This document shows positions 46,792 through 55,033 of a DNA stretch of 64,000 nt, one piece after another. A program made the translations under genes and the position numbers. The stretch's first letter is position 1; each line of letters starts with the position of its first letter. Where the stretch lies: the NCBI GenBank assembly GCA_035946175.1, contig DASYZQ010000026.1:28389-92388 (forward strand). Reading direction: 5' to 3'. The notes beneath the pieces are model-generated. The model ran no database searches. It had not been told where the DNA came from and saw only the letters and a program-made list of their open reading frames with translations. This DNA is from DASYZQ01 sp035946175. GTDB lineage: Bacteria > Patescibacteriota > Saccharimonadia > Saccharimonadales > UBA4665.

Positions 46792-47859
46792 CTACTTCTC
46801 TTTTTTAAGACTGAGAGCTATCTTGCGAGATTCGCTATCGATATCAAGTATCTTAAACTGCTTCTTTTCATTGAGCTTAAAAACCTGCTGTGGATCAATT
46901 GCCTCATCACTGCCCATCTCCGAGACGTGCACCAAAGCCTCTACACCGGGTGAAAGTTGGACAAAAGCGCCAAACGGAGTGATCCGGGTGATCTTCCCTT
47001 CAACAATGTCTCCCTTTTTGAAGGCTTTGACCTCTTTAAGCCAGGGGTCTTCTGTCATCTGTTTTAGACTTAAGCTTAAACGATCTTTATCAATTGCGAT
47101 GATCTTCGTTTTGACATGATCCCCAACTTTGATATAGCTTCTCGGGTCTTCAACTCGCTCCCAGGAAATTTCTGAAATATGAATAAGCCCTTCGATACCA
47201 TCAACGTTGACAAATGCCCCAAAATCAATAACGCCAGTTACGACTCCCTCGACAACGTCACCGATTTTCAGCTCCGCGAATCGAGCCTGTAGATCATCTT
47301 TCACCGCTTCCTTCTCGGAAAAGATCAATTTATTATCTTTACGACTTACATCCAGTACCCGGACGCGAATCGCTTTACCGACTAAGGCACTGAGCTTCTG
47401 TAAGATCTCATCTTTGTCTGCGCCTGATACTCTTGGATAATGACCGGCTGCAAGCTGGCTAACCGGCAAGAAACCACGTATACCCTCAAGCTCCACTAGT
47501 AATCCACCACGATTAGCATCATATGGGTTAACTTCAACGATTTCCTGATCATCAAAAATACGTTTCAACTCATCCCACCCACGATCTTTAACCGCTCGCT
47601 TCATACTTAGCAGTGCATAGCCTTCATCCATCTCTGGATCGATAACGCTAACCGTCATCTTTTGCCCTATCTCTAGCTGTTGACCATGGCCAATCTCACG
47701 ACGAAGTACTACTCCCACTCCACGTGCGCCTAGATCTATCCAAACTTCATGCTTCGCTACAGAATTAATTACACCTTCAATGACATCACCAGTTTCAAGC
47801 TGCTTGATATCATTATCTTCCAGCAACTTGTCCATCGTTAGACTAGTATCTTTTGACAT
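46792..47859 (-). CDS. rpsA: 30S ribosomal protein S1 (four S1 domains)
   Basis: The 355-aa protein has four S1/OB repeats, starting near residues 20, 105, 195 and 282. The third and fourth are canonical (GDVVEGVVTGVIDFGAFVNVDGIEGLIHISEI and GDIVEGKITRITPFGAFVQLSPGVEALVHVSEM). It helps bind mRNA to the ribosome. The leader holds a GTGGTGA/TCACCAC hairpin and a strong AAGGAGG followed by a two-codon open frame before the real ATG. Confidence 0.92.
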   Translation of the reverse strand: MSKDTSLTMDKLLEDNDIKQLETGDVIEGVINSVAKHEVWIDLGARGVGVVLRREIGHGQQLEIGQKMTVSVIDPEMDEGYALLSMKRAVKDRGWDELKRIFDDQEIVEVNPYDANRGGLLVELEGIRGFLPVSQLAAGHYPRVSGADKDEILQKLSALVGKAIRVRVLDVSRKDNKLIFSEKEAVKDDLQARFAELKIGDVVEGVVTGVIDFGAFVNVDGIEGLIHISEISWERVEDPRSYIKVGDHVKTKIIAIDKDRLSLSLKQMTEDPWLKEVKAFKKGDIVEGKITRITPFGAFVQLSPGVEALVHVSEMGSDEAIDPQQVFKLNEKKQFKILDIDSESRKIALSLKKEK

Positions 47860-47862
47860 GAT

Positions 47863-47871
47863 CTATTTCAT
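47863..47871 (-). other. Two-codon minicistron (ATGAAATAG) before rpsA
   Basis: Directly after an AAGGAGG ribosome-binding site on the minus strand come ATG AAA TAG and then, 3 nt later, the rpsA ATG. The ribosome-binding site is better spaced for this mini-frame or for a shared role than for rpsA alone. It may be chance. Confidence 0.3.
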
Positions 47872-48024
47872 GCCTCCTTCGAAATGTATTTCTGTGGTGA
47901 GGCCCAACAAAGCGCTTCACCACAAGATTATTAACATTATACCTACTTTTACTCCTTAGGTCAAAGCTACACTCATCCAACTATATCGAGAATGATTAAG
48001 TGGGCATGCTAAACTAGAGTTACT

Positions 48025-48834
48025 ATGTACTTGGGGGTAGATATTGGAGGGACCAAAACACTCATAGCCTGTCTCAATAAGGATGGGGTGATCCAAGAAA
48101 AGGTTAAATTTCCCACCCCGAAAGAATATGGAACCTTCTTAAACGATCTGGCAAAGATTGTAGCAAGTTTATCTACAAAGAACTTCTTAGCAGCAGGTGT
48201 GGCTGTCCCCGGTAGACTGGATCGTGAGAAAGGTATAGGTATTGCTTTTGGCAATCTCCCCTGGAAAGAAGTAGCTGTCAGAGCAGACGTTCAGCGAATT
48301 GTAAAATGCCCAGTTGTTATCGAGAACGATGCCAATTTAGCTGGTTTGTCAGAAGCAATGCTTCTAAAAGAGCAATACGGTCGCGTATTATATGTAACCA
48401 TAAGCACGGGCATTAACATGGGGCTCATAGTAGGTCAGCATATAGATACGAGCCTACACCCCGAAGCTGGCAATATTATGATGGAGCACCATGGTAGACT
48501 TGAAACGTGGGAGCACTTTGCCTCAGGCAGGGCGATCGTACACCGTTTTGGGAAACAGGCTAGTGAGATAACTGACGACGGGTCATGGAAGATCATAGCC
48601 CATAACATTGCTATAGGGTTAGCTGACCTAGTGGCCATCATAGGGCCTGAGATTATAGTACTTGGTGGTAGTATTGGCGGCTATTTCGATCAATATGCCA
48701 AAGCTTTATTTGAGGATTTGAAAGAGCTATCCACCCCTTTAACCCCAATGCCCCCCATAATAAAGGCGAGCAGGCCTGACGATGCAGTTGTGTACGGCTG
48801 TTATGATCTTATAAGAGAGCTATATGAATATTAA
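48025..48834 (+). CDS. ROK-family protein (sugar kinase-like)
   Basis: The 269-aa protein begins MYLGVDIGGTKTLIAC, the ROK/ASKHA phosphate motif. It continues with GVAVPGRLDREKGIGIAFGNLPW, VVIENDANLAGLSEA (catalytic Asp in the ENDAN block), STGINMGLIVG and HPEAGNIMM. The Cys-rich zinc motif of many ROK members is absent. There is no DNA-binding domain, so it is more likely a hexokinase-type enzyme than a repressor. TAAACT (48010-48015) lies 9 nt before the ATG. The end overlaps the next gene by 11 bp. Confidence 0.85.
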   Translation: MYLGVDIGGTKTLIACLNKDGVIQEKVKFPTPKEYGTFLNDLAKIVASLSTKNFLAAGVAVPGRLDREKGIGIAFGNLPWKEVAVRADVQRIVKCPVVIENDANLAGLSEAMLLKEQYGRVLYVTISTGINMGLIVGQHIDTSLHPEAGNIMMEHHGRLETWEHFASGRAIVHRFGKQASEITDDGSWKIIAHNIAIGLADLVAIIGPEIIVLGGSIGGYFDQYAKALFEDLKELSTPLTPMPPIIKASRPDDAVVYGCYDLIRELYEY

Positions 48835-49366
48835 TGACCTAGTCGATAAGTTGAGAAAAGATTTTCCCGATCTTTCCTTTGCCGCAAGGACGCAGGCTTA
48901 TTGGTCACCCAGAGATAAACATATATTCTATAAATTGGCCCCTAAGACCGATACCGCAATTTGGACCCTATTCCACGAGCTGGGACACGCCCTACTAAAA
49001 CACGACTCATACATGACTGATATAGATTTGCTCCGAAAGGAGGTAGCTGCCTGGTCTAAGGCAGAAGAACTAGCAATTGCCTACGGTTTTACGTTTAACG
49101 ATTTCTATGTTCAGAAATGCCTCGAAACCTATAGGAACTGGATATATAAACGAAGCACTTGCCCTCGGTGTGATGCGCGCGGTACACAGAACCAGGAGAA
49201 GGAGTACGTCTGCCTTAACTGTGGAGCACACTGGTCAGTGAGCACCTCTCGCTTCTGTAGGCCATATCGAGGTTCAAATCGCCATAGAAATAGCCAAACA
49301 ACCACAAAGAGCCAAGAGATTCACCCCTGGCTCTTTGTGGAAAATATGTCGCCTAAATCAGACTAG
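48824..49366 (+). CDS. ImmA/IrrE-type metallopeptidase with C-terminal zinc ribbon
   Basis: The 180-aa protein has a HELGHALLKH zinc-protease motif (about 51-55) in the ImmA/IrrE arrangement and, after residue 105, a zinc ribbon CPRC-x(17)-CLNC. IrrE-like proteases cut repressors under stress or in phage induction. No cognate XRE repressor is next to it. It is translationally coupled to the ROK gene, an unusual pairing. Confidence 0.75.
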   Translation: MNINDLVDKLRKDFPDLSFAARTQAYWSPRDKHIFYKLAPKTDTAIWTLFHELGHALLKHDSYMTDIDLLRKEVAAWSKAEELAIAYGFTFNDFYVQKCLETYRNWIYKRSTCPRCDARGTQNQEKEYVCLNCGAHWSVSTSRFCRPYRGSNRHRNSQTTTKSQEIHPWLFVENMSPKSD

Positions 49367-49378
49367 CGTCCCAGCAAA

Positions 49379-49588
49379 CTATCTGGTGGCTTGCTTTGGT
49401 CGGCGTGAAATACGCCCGCCGATTCGACCATACTTACGAGCGCGCTCTCGGCCTGCTTCGCCAGCAGCAAAACCGCCAGTGCGCCCCTTCTGGCCGCCCA
49501 TACGACCAATACGAGCATAGAAGTCTGTACCATACTTTTCTTTGTTGGTCTGGGCAGCAGCCTGACCACCACGTTTTGTTCCTGCCAT
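49379..49588 (-). CDS. KGG-type general stress protein
   Basis: The 69-aa hydrophilic protein repeats Gly-Gly-centred motifs (GGQAAAQTNKEKYG, RIGRMGGQKGRTGGFAA, GRIGGRISRR), the KGG/GsiB-Con10 pattern found in desiccation and stress proteins. It overlaps on the opposite strand of the previous gene's flank by none. A minus-strand TTGACC (49629-49624) and TATAAA (49607-49602), 16 bp apart, provide a good promoter; AAAGGAG near the start would overlap the -10. Confidence 0.8.
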   Translation of the reverse strand: MAGTKRGGQAAAQTNKEKYGTDFYARIGRMGGQKGRTGGFAAGEAGRERARKYGRIGGRISRRPKQATR

Positions 49589-49726
49589 GCTAAGTTTCTC
49601 CTTTATATAATTAATTTCTATAAGGTCAACAAAAGGGCTCCGTTATACGAAACCCTCTTAACGCCTTCCTCACGAAGATGTAGTTTATGGTAACACGTTA
49701 TAATGCTAGTGTCAATTATTTGTTAA

Positions 49727-50660
49727 ACCTGAATCTCGAAACTCCCACTTAAGATAAAACACGCCGTGTTTGCTATCTTTGTTAGTGCAACCTAAACAAG
49801 GAAAAACAAACATGCGTGTTTTACGTTCTCATCATATAGTGCCATTGTATGTTTGGGTAGATGACGCGGTAGCGTCATTGTCCCCAACAGAGAAGGAGAT
49901 GGGCCGTCCTCCTGTACTCCGTGACAGTGAAGTGGTCACCATCCTGGTCTTCAATCTCATGACTTGCCAGCAGCAAACCTTGCGCCAAGTGTATGATTGG
50001 ATAGGCCAATACCATGCCAGTGATTTCCCTCATGTGCCCACCTACCAGAACTTCGTGAAGCATTGTCACCGGGTTGTGCCATTGCTCAACCAACTGCTCA
50101 CCAGTCTGTTAGCAAGCGAAGCATCACTTCGCTTCATGGATAGTACCATGCTCGAAGTGTGCCGCCTGGTCAGAAGGAAGTACCATCGTGTAGCCAGAGG
50201 TTATGCCCACACCGGGCACAACTGGCAGGGAGAACACTACGGTTTTAAGCTCCATGCCAGCATCGACAATGACGGCAGGTTGTGCGCCTATGTTTTTAGC
50301 AGTGCTGTTGCTCACGACAGTAGAGCCATACCGTACCTGGTGAACAAATACACCAAAGTAGCGGTTGGTGACAGTGGCTACCACAGTGCCCTGCACAAGA
50401 AACTACATCGGCTGTATGGCACTATCTTCATCGTCCCACCACACTACACGCAGCAGAAACAGCTCATAACCAAGAGTCAATGGAAACTACTCAAACGCAG
50501 GCCAAAGATTGAAACTGTCTTCGACTACCTGAAACAACATCTCCACTTACAGAGCTCGTTCCCTCGCTCTGTGCAGGGCTACGCCCTGCACTATCTCCGG
50601 ATACTACTCGGGTACCAGCTACTCGTACTTGGATGGTAGAGAGAGTTTCGAGATTCAGGT
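49727..50660 (+). mobile_element. IS982-like insertion sequence, 934 bp
   Basis: Perfect 18-bp terminal inverted repeats, ACCTGAATCTCGAAACTC at 49727-49744 and its complement at 50643-50660, bracket one transposase gene. No obvious target duplication flanks it. Intact ends and an intact gene suggest recent activity. Confidence 0.9.
49812..50639 (+). CDS. DDE transposase, IS982-like
   Basis: The 275-aa transposase shows the DDE pattern: Asp in RFMDSTMLEV, Asp in VAVGDSGYHS and Glu in RRPKIETVFDYLKQHL (K-E spacing typical of IS982/IS5). The N-terminal ~90 residues are helical. I choose the ATG at 49812 (MRVLRSHHIV), with the upstream open frame inside the left end. IS982 is the best guess from the late RxKIExxF motif; IS5 is the alternative. 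Confidence 0.88.
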   Translation: MRVLRSHHIVPLYVWVDDAVASLSPTEKEMGRPPVLRDSEVVTILVFNLMTCQQQTLRQVYDWIGQYHASDFPHVPTYQNFVKHCHRVVPLLNQLLTSLLASEASLRFMDSTMLEVCRLVRRKYHRVARGYAHTGHNWQGEHYGFKLHASIDNDGRLCAYVFSSAVAHDSRAIPYLVNKYTKVAVGDSGYHSALHKKLHRLYGTIFIVPPHYTQQKQLITKSQWKLLKRRPKIETVFDYLKQHLHLQSSFPRSVQGYALHYLRILLGYQLLVLGW

Positions 50661-51067
50661 AAGTACTATGGGTGGATGGGGCTAAACTAACACTGAAATC
50701 AGCCAGAATCCAAGCTCGGAGGCTGAGGTAGCTCTATCTGCACCGCCGCAGCCCTATTTTTCCTCTGTCGCTTGCCACGATGTAGACCTCCGATATGTAA
50801 CCCGAAGGCCGGTTAGGAAAGACGACCTTGTACCGTAGTCTAGAGCTGGCGCGGTAGGTGTAGCAGACCGCTCAACAATACACTGCTACGTGTTCAATAC
50901 ATACCCTGATAAGTCGTGGTTTCCCCTTCGAAAGCCCAGCCGCCTTTGAGATCAAGTCGCTGGAAGGCGAGTTCTTGGCCAATCAGCGAGATGCGCTGTT
51001 CGTGTACAATCGGACCAAGCTAACTGCTATTACAAATAGCGTCACTCACCCTGAAACCATAGATGCT
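50661..51067. other. Non-coding stretch right of the insertion sequence
   Basis: Four hundred bp with no gene that I can support. A plus-strand frame stays open from about 50867 to 51150 but lacks a start codon and overlaps the next gene; it may be a gene remnant cut by the insertion. No RNA family is recognised. Confidence 0.3.
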
Positions 51068-51289
51068 CTACGTGCTACTGCGGTAATGCACAAAGTAATA
51101 CGCTATGGCAACGAACGGATGCAGCACAAGCATGCCAATAGCCCATAGCACTTTCTCGTTGAATGCGATCTTCCGGTTCCGTATAACGTGCACAAACATA
51201 ACGATTTCAAAGATAAGAATTGCTAAGAGCAGTAATACCGCCAACAGCTCAGGGTAGCTTAATTCTATAAGCGCTATACGGTTAAACAT
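51068..51289 (-). CDS. Small two-helix membrane protein, PLDc_N-like
   Basis: The 73-aa protein has two hydrophobic helices separated by HVIRNRKIAFNEKVLWAIGM, ending FVAIAYYFVHYR, the PLDc_N pattern also seen in small immunity-type proteins. TATAGT lies 11 nt before the ATG on the minus strand, within an inverted repeat TTCAAG/CTTGAA. The function is unknown. Confidence 0.6.
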   Translation of the reverse strand: MFNRIALIELSYPELLAVLLLLAILIFEIVMFVHVIRNRKIAFNEKVLWAIGMLVLHPFVAIAYYFVHYRSST

Positions 51290-51595
51290 GATTCAAGGAT
51301 ACTATACTTGAAGCTATTTCACGATCACGGTTCACATTGATAGTCCCCCTTTCCTGTCAAAGGGGCTCCTACTTACACCGGATGTCGAGTATCGATAGTG
51401 AGATATTTCGCCGTTTGTCCTCGGCGCCTACAATCAACCTCACCTGCACGGCCTTGAAATCTATGTGCCAAAATCGTGGGCTGTTGTAGATGATCCAGAC
51501 TTTCTTGCGTCCGTAGGCCATGAGTAGAGCCTTTAAAACTGGCAGGAGTATACACGATCATTGACAATCTAGACGGTCTAGATTAATATAGAGAT
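51290..51595. other. Intergenic stretch before the first toxin-antitoxin pair
   Basis: Contains a hairpin with AGTCCCCCTTT and AAAGGGGCT arms (about 51341-51368) and the toxin-antitoxin promoter at its right end. A minus-strand 64-codon frame here has no recognisable features. Confidence 0.4.
51561..51589 (+). promoter_or_regulatory. Promoter with palindromic operator of the Phd/VapC pair
   Basis: TTGACA (51561-51566) and TAATAT (51584-51589) are 17 bp apart. A perfect 9-1-9 palindrome, AATCTAGAC-G-GTCTAGATT, fills the spacer (51566-51584). The start codon is 6 nt after the -10, so the mRNA is leaderless. Binding of the antitoxin here would block polymerase. Confidence 0.8.
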
Positions 51596-51844
51596 ATGAC
51601 ATGGCAACTACAAGAAGCAAAGAACAAATTTAGCGAAGTTGTTGATACCAGTATACGCAAGGGGCCACAGATCATTAGTCGTCGTGGTCATAATACCGCA
51701 GTCGTGATTAGTTTTAAGGATTATCAACGTTACATCTCCTCTAGAAACGGATTAAAACGAACTCTGCAATCTACAGGCTTTGATCAACTTGATCTTGCAA
51801 GAGATAAGTCAACCACAGGCAGGGGCACCGATTTCGTGCTATGA
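51596..51844 (+). CDS. Antitoxin, Phd/YefM family
   Basis: The 82-aa protein begins MTWQLQEAKNKFSEVVDTSIRKGPQIISRRGHNTAVVISFKDYQRY, the Phd/YefM N-terminal fold that binds operator DNA. The C-terminal part would wrap the toxin. It is the first gene of the pair and overlaps the toxin by 4 bp (ATGA). Confidence 0.88.
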   Translation: MTWQLQEAKNKFSEVVDTSIRKGPQIISRRGHNTAVVISFKDYQRYISSRNGLKRTLQSTGFDQLDLARDKSTTGRGTDFVL

Positions 51845-52275
51845 CAAGCTATCTCTTAGACACGAACGCGATTAGTGAAGCCCCGAAAAAGTCTCCTGAT
51901 ATTGGGTTCATGGAATGGTTTATCAATACAAATGAAGCTAACCTCTTCACTTCTTGCCTTGTTCTTGGGGAGATCAAAAAGGGTATTAATTTGAATAATG
52001 ATGCTGCTCGACGTGCTACGTTTAGTAAATGGCTCGATGAAGTTATCGATGAGTTTGCTGATCGAATTGTCGAAGTGAATAATACGGTAGCTTCGCTATG
52101 GGGAGAATTAATGGCTTCGGGGCAACTTGCTGGCAAAACACCGCCCATCATAGACGCTCTATTGGCTGCCCAGTGCTTAACGCACAAGCTTACACTAGTT
52201 ACGCGCAATGTCAGAGATTTTGAGCAGTTCACGGGCTTACAGGTCTTTTGTCCCTGGTCTGCTAAGGTGGGCTGA
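51841..52275 (+). CDS. PIN-domain toxin, VapC/FitB-like
   Basis: The 144-aa RNase-type toxin shows LLDTNAISEA (first Asp), a conserved Glu in LGEIKKGI, Asp in PPIIDALLAAQ and the late Asp/Asn in LVTRNVRDFEQF. PIN toxins cut tRNA or rRNA. It is coupled to the upstream Phd-family antitoxin, a pairing known for FitB-type VapC. Confidence 0.9.
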   Translation: MTSYLLDTNAISEAPKKSPDIGFMEWFINTNEANLFTSCLVLGEIKKGINLNNDAARRATFSKWLDEVIDEFADRIVEVNNTVASLWGELMASGQLAGKTPPIIDALLAAQCLTHKLTLVTRNVRDFEQFTGLQVFCPWSAKVG

Positions 52276-52409
52276 GAAGTTCGGATATCTGCGGCGCTAT
52301 CTTTTCGTCTCGATAGACTATTCCTGACCTTTCTAAACGCTGTACGAGTAGCAATATACTGGAGTAAAAGTGTTTCCACCTTTTATCCAGTGAGGGTAGA
52401 TAGAGGAAG

Positions 52410-52832
52410 CTATGACCGTGGAAACCAATAGCTCAACATCGATGGGTGTGCTACTTTAATACCTTCGTATTCTTTTAGATCAAGTAGGTCCTTGTCGAAG
52501 GCTGCTACGATATGCGCTTCTGCTTCAACGGCACATTCTAAAATTTTGTTGTCGTCCGGATCGCGTATAACAGCAAGCCTTTGCTTGGGATAGACTACCG
52601 TAGAAACCCGACGAATATCTTGGATAACCTTAACGACTTCTTCTCTCTCGAAGCCAAATTTATCTTCTAGCTTAGTTTGCACCTCAAGTAAAATAGCCTC
52701 GGATGTAAAGAGCTCGTAGCTAAATAGCTTGGAGCCCTTTCCAACTAAGTAGCTCCGCGCGAAACCATCTTTTAAGGTTGCGGCAATATAGAAACCAGTA
52801 TCCGGCACTATCCTAAGTTTTGGATTTTGCAT
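52410..52832 (-). CDS. PIN-domain toxin, COG1569-like
   Basis: The protein starts with LRIVPDTGFYIAATLKDG (first acidic motif in PDTG), has conserved Glu in TSEAILLEVQTKL, and the DPDDNKILECAVEAEAHIVAAFDKDLLDL block with three acidic residues, typical of the PIN group paired with CopG/RHH antitoxins. It overlaps the antitoxin. The start is uncertain: ATG 52832 (140 aa) or 52847. Confidence 0.85.
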   Translation of the reverse strand: MQNPKLRIVPDTGFYIAATLKDGFARSYLVGKGSKLFSYELFTSEAILLEVQTKLEDKFGFEREEVVKVIQDIRRVSTVVYPKQRLAVIRDPDDNKILECAVEAEAHIVAAFDKDLLDLKEYEGIKVAHPSMLSYWFPRS

Positions 52833-53037
52833 ATGCGGCGATGTCATCCTCAGTATGCAACCCTAGTTTCTCTAGAAGCGGAGTTGCTTTGGCCTGCAGC
52901 TCTTCTAAGCTGTTCTCTAAATGCACGCGGGCATACAAGGAGCGAACGATATCGCTCCGTGACACCTTAGATTGCTTGGCCAATATTTCAATACCCTCGG
53001 CTGTTTCTTCATCAAGTGAATAACTGACTGTCTTCAT
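52813..53037 (-). CDS. RHH (CopG-like) antitoxin
   Basis: The 74-aa protein begins MKTVSYSLDEETAEGIEILAKQSKVSRSDIVRSLYARV, a ribbon-helix-helix. The last ~30 residues should bind the PIN toxin encoded directly downstream. The start codon is 6 nt after a TAGAAT -10 box, so it is leaderless, as in the first pair. Confidence 0.85.
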   Translation of the reverse strand: MKTVSYSLDEETAEGIEILAKQSKVSRSDIVRSLYARVHLENSLEELQAKATPLLEKLGLHTEDDIAAYAKSKT

Positions 53038-53043
53038 AGTTTT

Positions 53044-53089
53044 ATTCTATGAGTAATACTAATATTTGTCAATATGTCTACTATTAGTA
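53044..53089 (-). promoter_or_regulatory. Promoter and inverted-repeat operator of the RHH/PIN pair
   Basis: Minus-strand TTGACA (53072-53067) and TAGAAT (53049-53044) are 17 bp apart. Inverted repeats TACTAATA (53057-53064) and TATTAGTA (53082-53089) surround the -35, a plausible site for the RHH protein. Confidence 0.7.
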
Positions 53090-53225
53090 CATCACAAAAG
53101 TTCCTAGTACACCAGGAACTAGGAACCTACACTTATAACTTGCCCGTCTTGAATCCTAATATGGCGCTGGTTTTATCGAAACCTAATGTTACTGTATTAA
53201 AATTAACCAAGCTTGGGTTTATATA

Positions 53226-53918
53226 TCATGATAGTGAGGTTTTCGAGACCGGCTTCCCGCCATAATTTTGTGTAGAGTGGAGTTTAACCAATGCTATTAC
53301 ATCCTTGATTGTGTCTGCGTATACATCAGCACCCTCTTGCACGTAACCTTGGATAAGGTTTTGTCTTAATGCAATGGTGAATGCATCTGACGCCTTCGCA
53401 GCCTGTATGCCATTATTTGAGTCTTCCAAAATAATAGTCGACGTTGGCATTGCTTTTAATGTTCGCATTGCCTCAATATAGCCATCTGGTTCGGGTTTAT
53501 TGGCAAGATCATTTCGTTCATATAGAGATATGATAGTCGAGATGTCGCTCTCAAAAGCTAATCGTTTGGCTACTGTCGTAATCCAGGCCATTGGCGAAGC
53601 TGACACAATACCGAGTTCGTAATTCAGTTCTTTCAATAAGTTAACAAGTTCGTTAAGTCCCTCTGTGATCGGCGCAGTCCTATAGATAGTATCAGCTAGT
53701 TTATAAAATTCGTCGACGAGTTGTGCTTTAGCGAAAGTAGTGCCACAACTGACCGCCCTTTCGTAGATCCCATCTATATTAACGCCAAGTGTCGGGCCAA
53801 GCTTATGAGCCACTTTAAGCCCAAAAATTCGGGGATACAGTTTCTGCTTTTCTTCTTCCCACATATGCTCATCGTTAATTACGACACCGTCGAGATCAAA
53901 TATAAAGGCTTTATTCAT
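53226..53918 (-). CDS. HAD-superfamily hydrolase, beta-phosphoglucomutase-like
   Basis: The 230-aa protein has DxDGV in FIFDLDGVVIND, a long helical cap (about 17-90), motif II in GIVSASP, Lys in NKPEPDGY and the motif IV block ILEDSNNGIQAAKAS. It is in the Gph/PGM subgroup; the substrate is not predictable. Confidence 0.85.
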   Translation of the reverse strand: MNKAFIFDLDGVVINDEHMWEEEKQKLYPRIFGLKVAHKLGPTLGVNIDGIYERAVSCGTTFAKAQLVDEFYKLADTIYRTAPITEGLNELVNLLKELNYELGIVSASPMAWITTVAKRLAFESDISTIISLYERNDLANKPEPDGYIEAMRTLKAMPTSTIILEDSNNGIQAAKASDAFTIALRQNLIQGYVQEGADVYADTIKDVIALVKLHSTQNYGGKPVSKTSLS

Positions 53919-54315
53919 AGCTACATAGTAGCACTGAATATATAACCAGAAAGGCTGTAACGATGAAACAGATTAAATATACAAGAAAAATAAAAGGTCT
54001 CGGAAAGGCAAGATCTTCCTTATCTGCAGGATTGGTGCGCCCGGGCGCACTTTGTTTCGAACACCTTTTAGGGTGGTTAGATGGTGCAGCAACTGGGTAA
54101 AAGTTTACACCTGATCTCTGATGAGATAGCTAGGTGGAGAAAAATACTTGAAAGACCTTATCGAGAGTATTTACTTGGTAAGTAGGAGTCGGGAATTACA
54201 CGGTTGCATACTATGCAACGGCTAGCCAGTGTATCTCAGGTTGGCAAAGAATGTAACCTGTGAATCAAGATCGTAAACCAGATCTTTAGCTTGACAGAGG
54301 CTGTATACTAGATTC
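53919..54315. other. Intergenic stretch with repeat copy A and a promoter
   Basis: Holds the left ~50-bp repeat (54031-54080), a palindrome GTGCGCCCGGGCGCAC (54035-54050), and a TATACT box (54304-54309) that ends 6 nt before the next start codon. No gene is seen. Confidence 0.5.
54031..54080 (+). repeat. ~50-bp direct repeat, copy A
   Basis: Shares ATTGGTGCGC, CGCACTTT and AACACCTTTT in the same order with copy B at 55034-55081. Each copy can form a GTGCG/CGCAC hairpin. Copy A has no gene ending next to it, so it is not simply a terminator for a neighbour. Confidence 0.6.
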
Positions 54316-55029
54316 ATGCCAAGATATGTAGCAAGCCTTCATGGGATTAATGCTCAGGATACCATAGAGCTACAGGAGGTATTTCTTTATACACCACGAG
54401 GTAGCAAGCCCCGCTACACACCATTCGAGTCTTTCGACGATCCCTTAAGCCAATACCCACTATGCGTACTGGGAGAACTGGGGGGAATATTCAACGCCTA
54501 CGGAAAGCATCTCAGAGATAACACCGATTGGTCATCTGAAACAAGTGACGAGGTTGCCGATTCTTTCATATACCTCTTGGTGTTCGCTATGTCGCTGCGC
54601 CACATTAGCAATAACAATGTCTTGGATTTTGCAGGCAATAACTGGGATCGTCAACCTCAGAGTATTAATACTTACGCCGAACTGTTCGCTACTTATAACA
54701 GGCTAGTTGGGCAGATTCTATCACTCCAAGAATCTAATAATCACACAGTTGAAAATTTTGGCAGTATACTCAGAGCTCTGCAAGACATAGGAGTAAAGTT
54801 AACAAAGAGGTCTTGGCAAGAAATAATGGACACGTTTCATACCCATATGCTAGAGGAGCACCTACGTGCGCGTAACTATACGCCGGACTTATGGTTTTTA
54901 GGCAGCGGCTATGTTAATTTTTCGCTTTTACTTATATGGCTTCGGGCCAGGATAGCGGAAGGGAAACTTCAGATTCCTACAGATAGGATAAAAACGTTTG
55001 AGCGATTCGCAGAGCTACAAAATGCTTAA
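54316..55029 (+). CDS. MazG-like helical protein (degenerate)
   Basis: The 237-aa protein contains LCVLGELGGIFNAYGKHLR and SDEVADSFIYLLVFAMSLR (about 50-95), which resemble the EXXE and EXXD motifs of all-alpha NTP pyrophosphatases. The first motif lacks its second Glu, so activity is doubtful. The C-terminal 140 residues are of unknown type. A TATACT box ends 6 nt before the ATG (leaderless). The gene lies between the two copies of a ~50-bp repeat. Confidence 0.55.
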   Translation: MPRYVASLHGINAQDTIELQEVFLYTPRGSKPRYTPFESFDDPLSQYPLCVLGELGGIFNAYGKHLRDNTDWSSETSDEVADSFIYLLVFAMSLRHISNNNVLDFAGNNWDRQPQSINTYAELFATYNRLVGQILSLQESNNHTVENFGSILRALQDIGVKLTKRSWQEIMDTFHTHMLEEHLRARNYTPDLWFLGSGYVNFSLLLIWLRARIAEGKLQIPTDRIKTFERFAELQNA

Positions 55030-55033
55030 GCAA

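Noticed and set aside
50867..51150. Plus-strand open frame right of the insertion sequence
   Set aside because: It lacks a start codon, has no recognisable motif, and its right part lies opposite a better supported membrane protein gene. A gene remnant is possible but cannot be shown.
51373..51567. 64-codon minus-strand frame before the Phd/VapC pair
   Set aside because: No ribosome-binding site, promoter or family resemblance; it overlaps the toxin-antitoxin promoter.
53074..53265. 63-codon plus-strand frame between the RHH antitoxin and the HAD gene
   Set aside because: A TAATAT box 8 nt upstream and an inverted repeat GTTCCTAGT/ACTAGGAAC inside it are suggestive, but the product has no recognisable motif and its end lies over the HAD gene.
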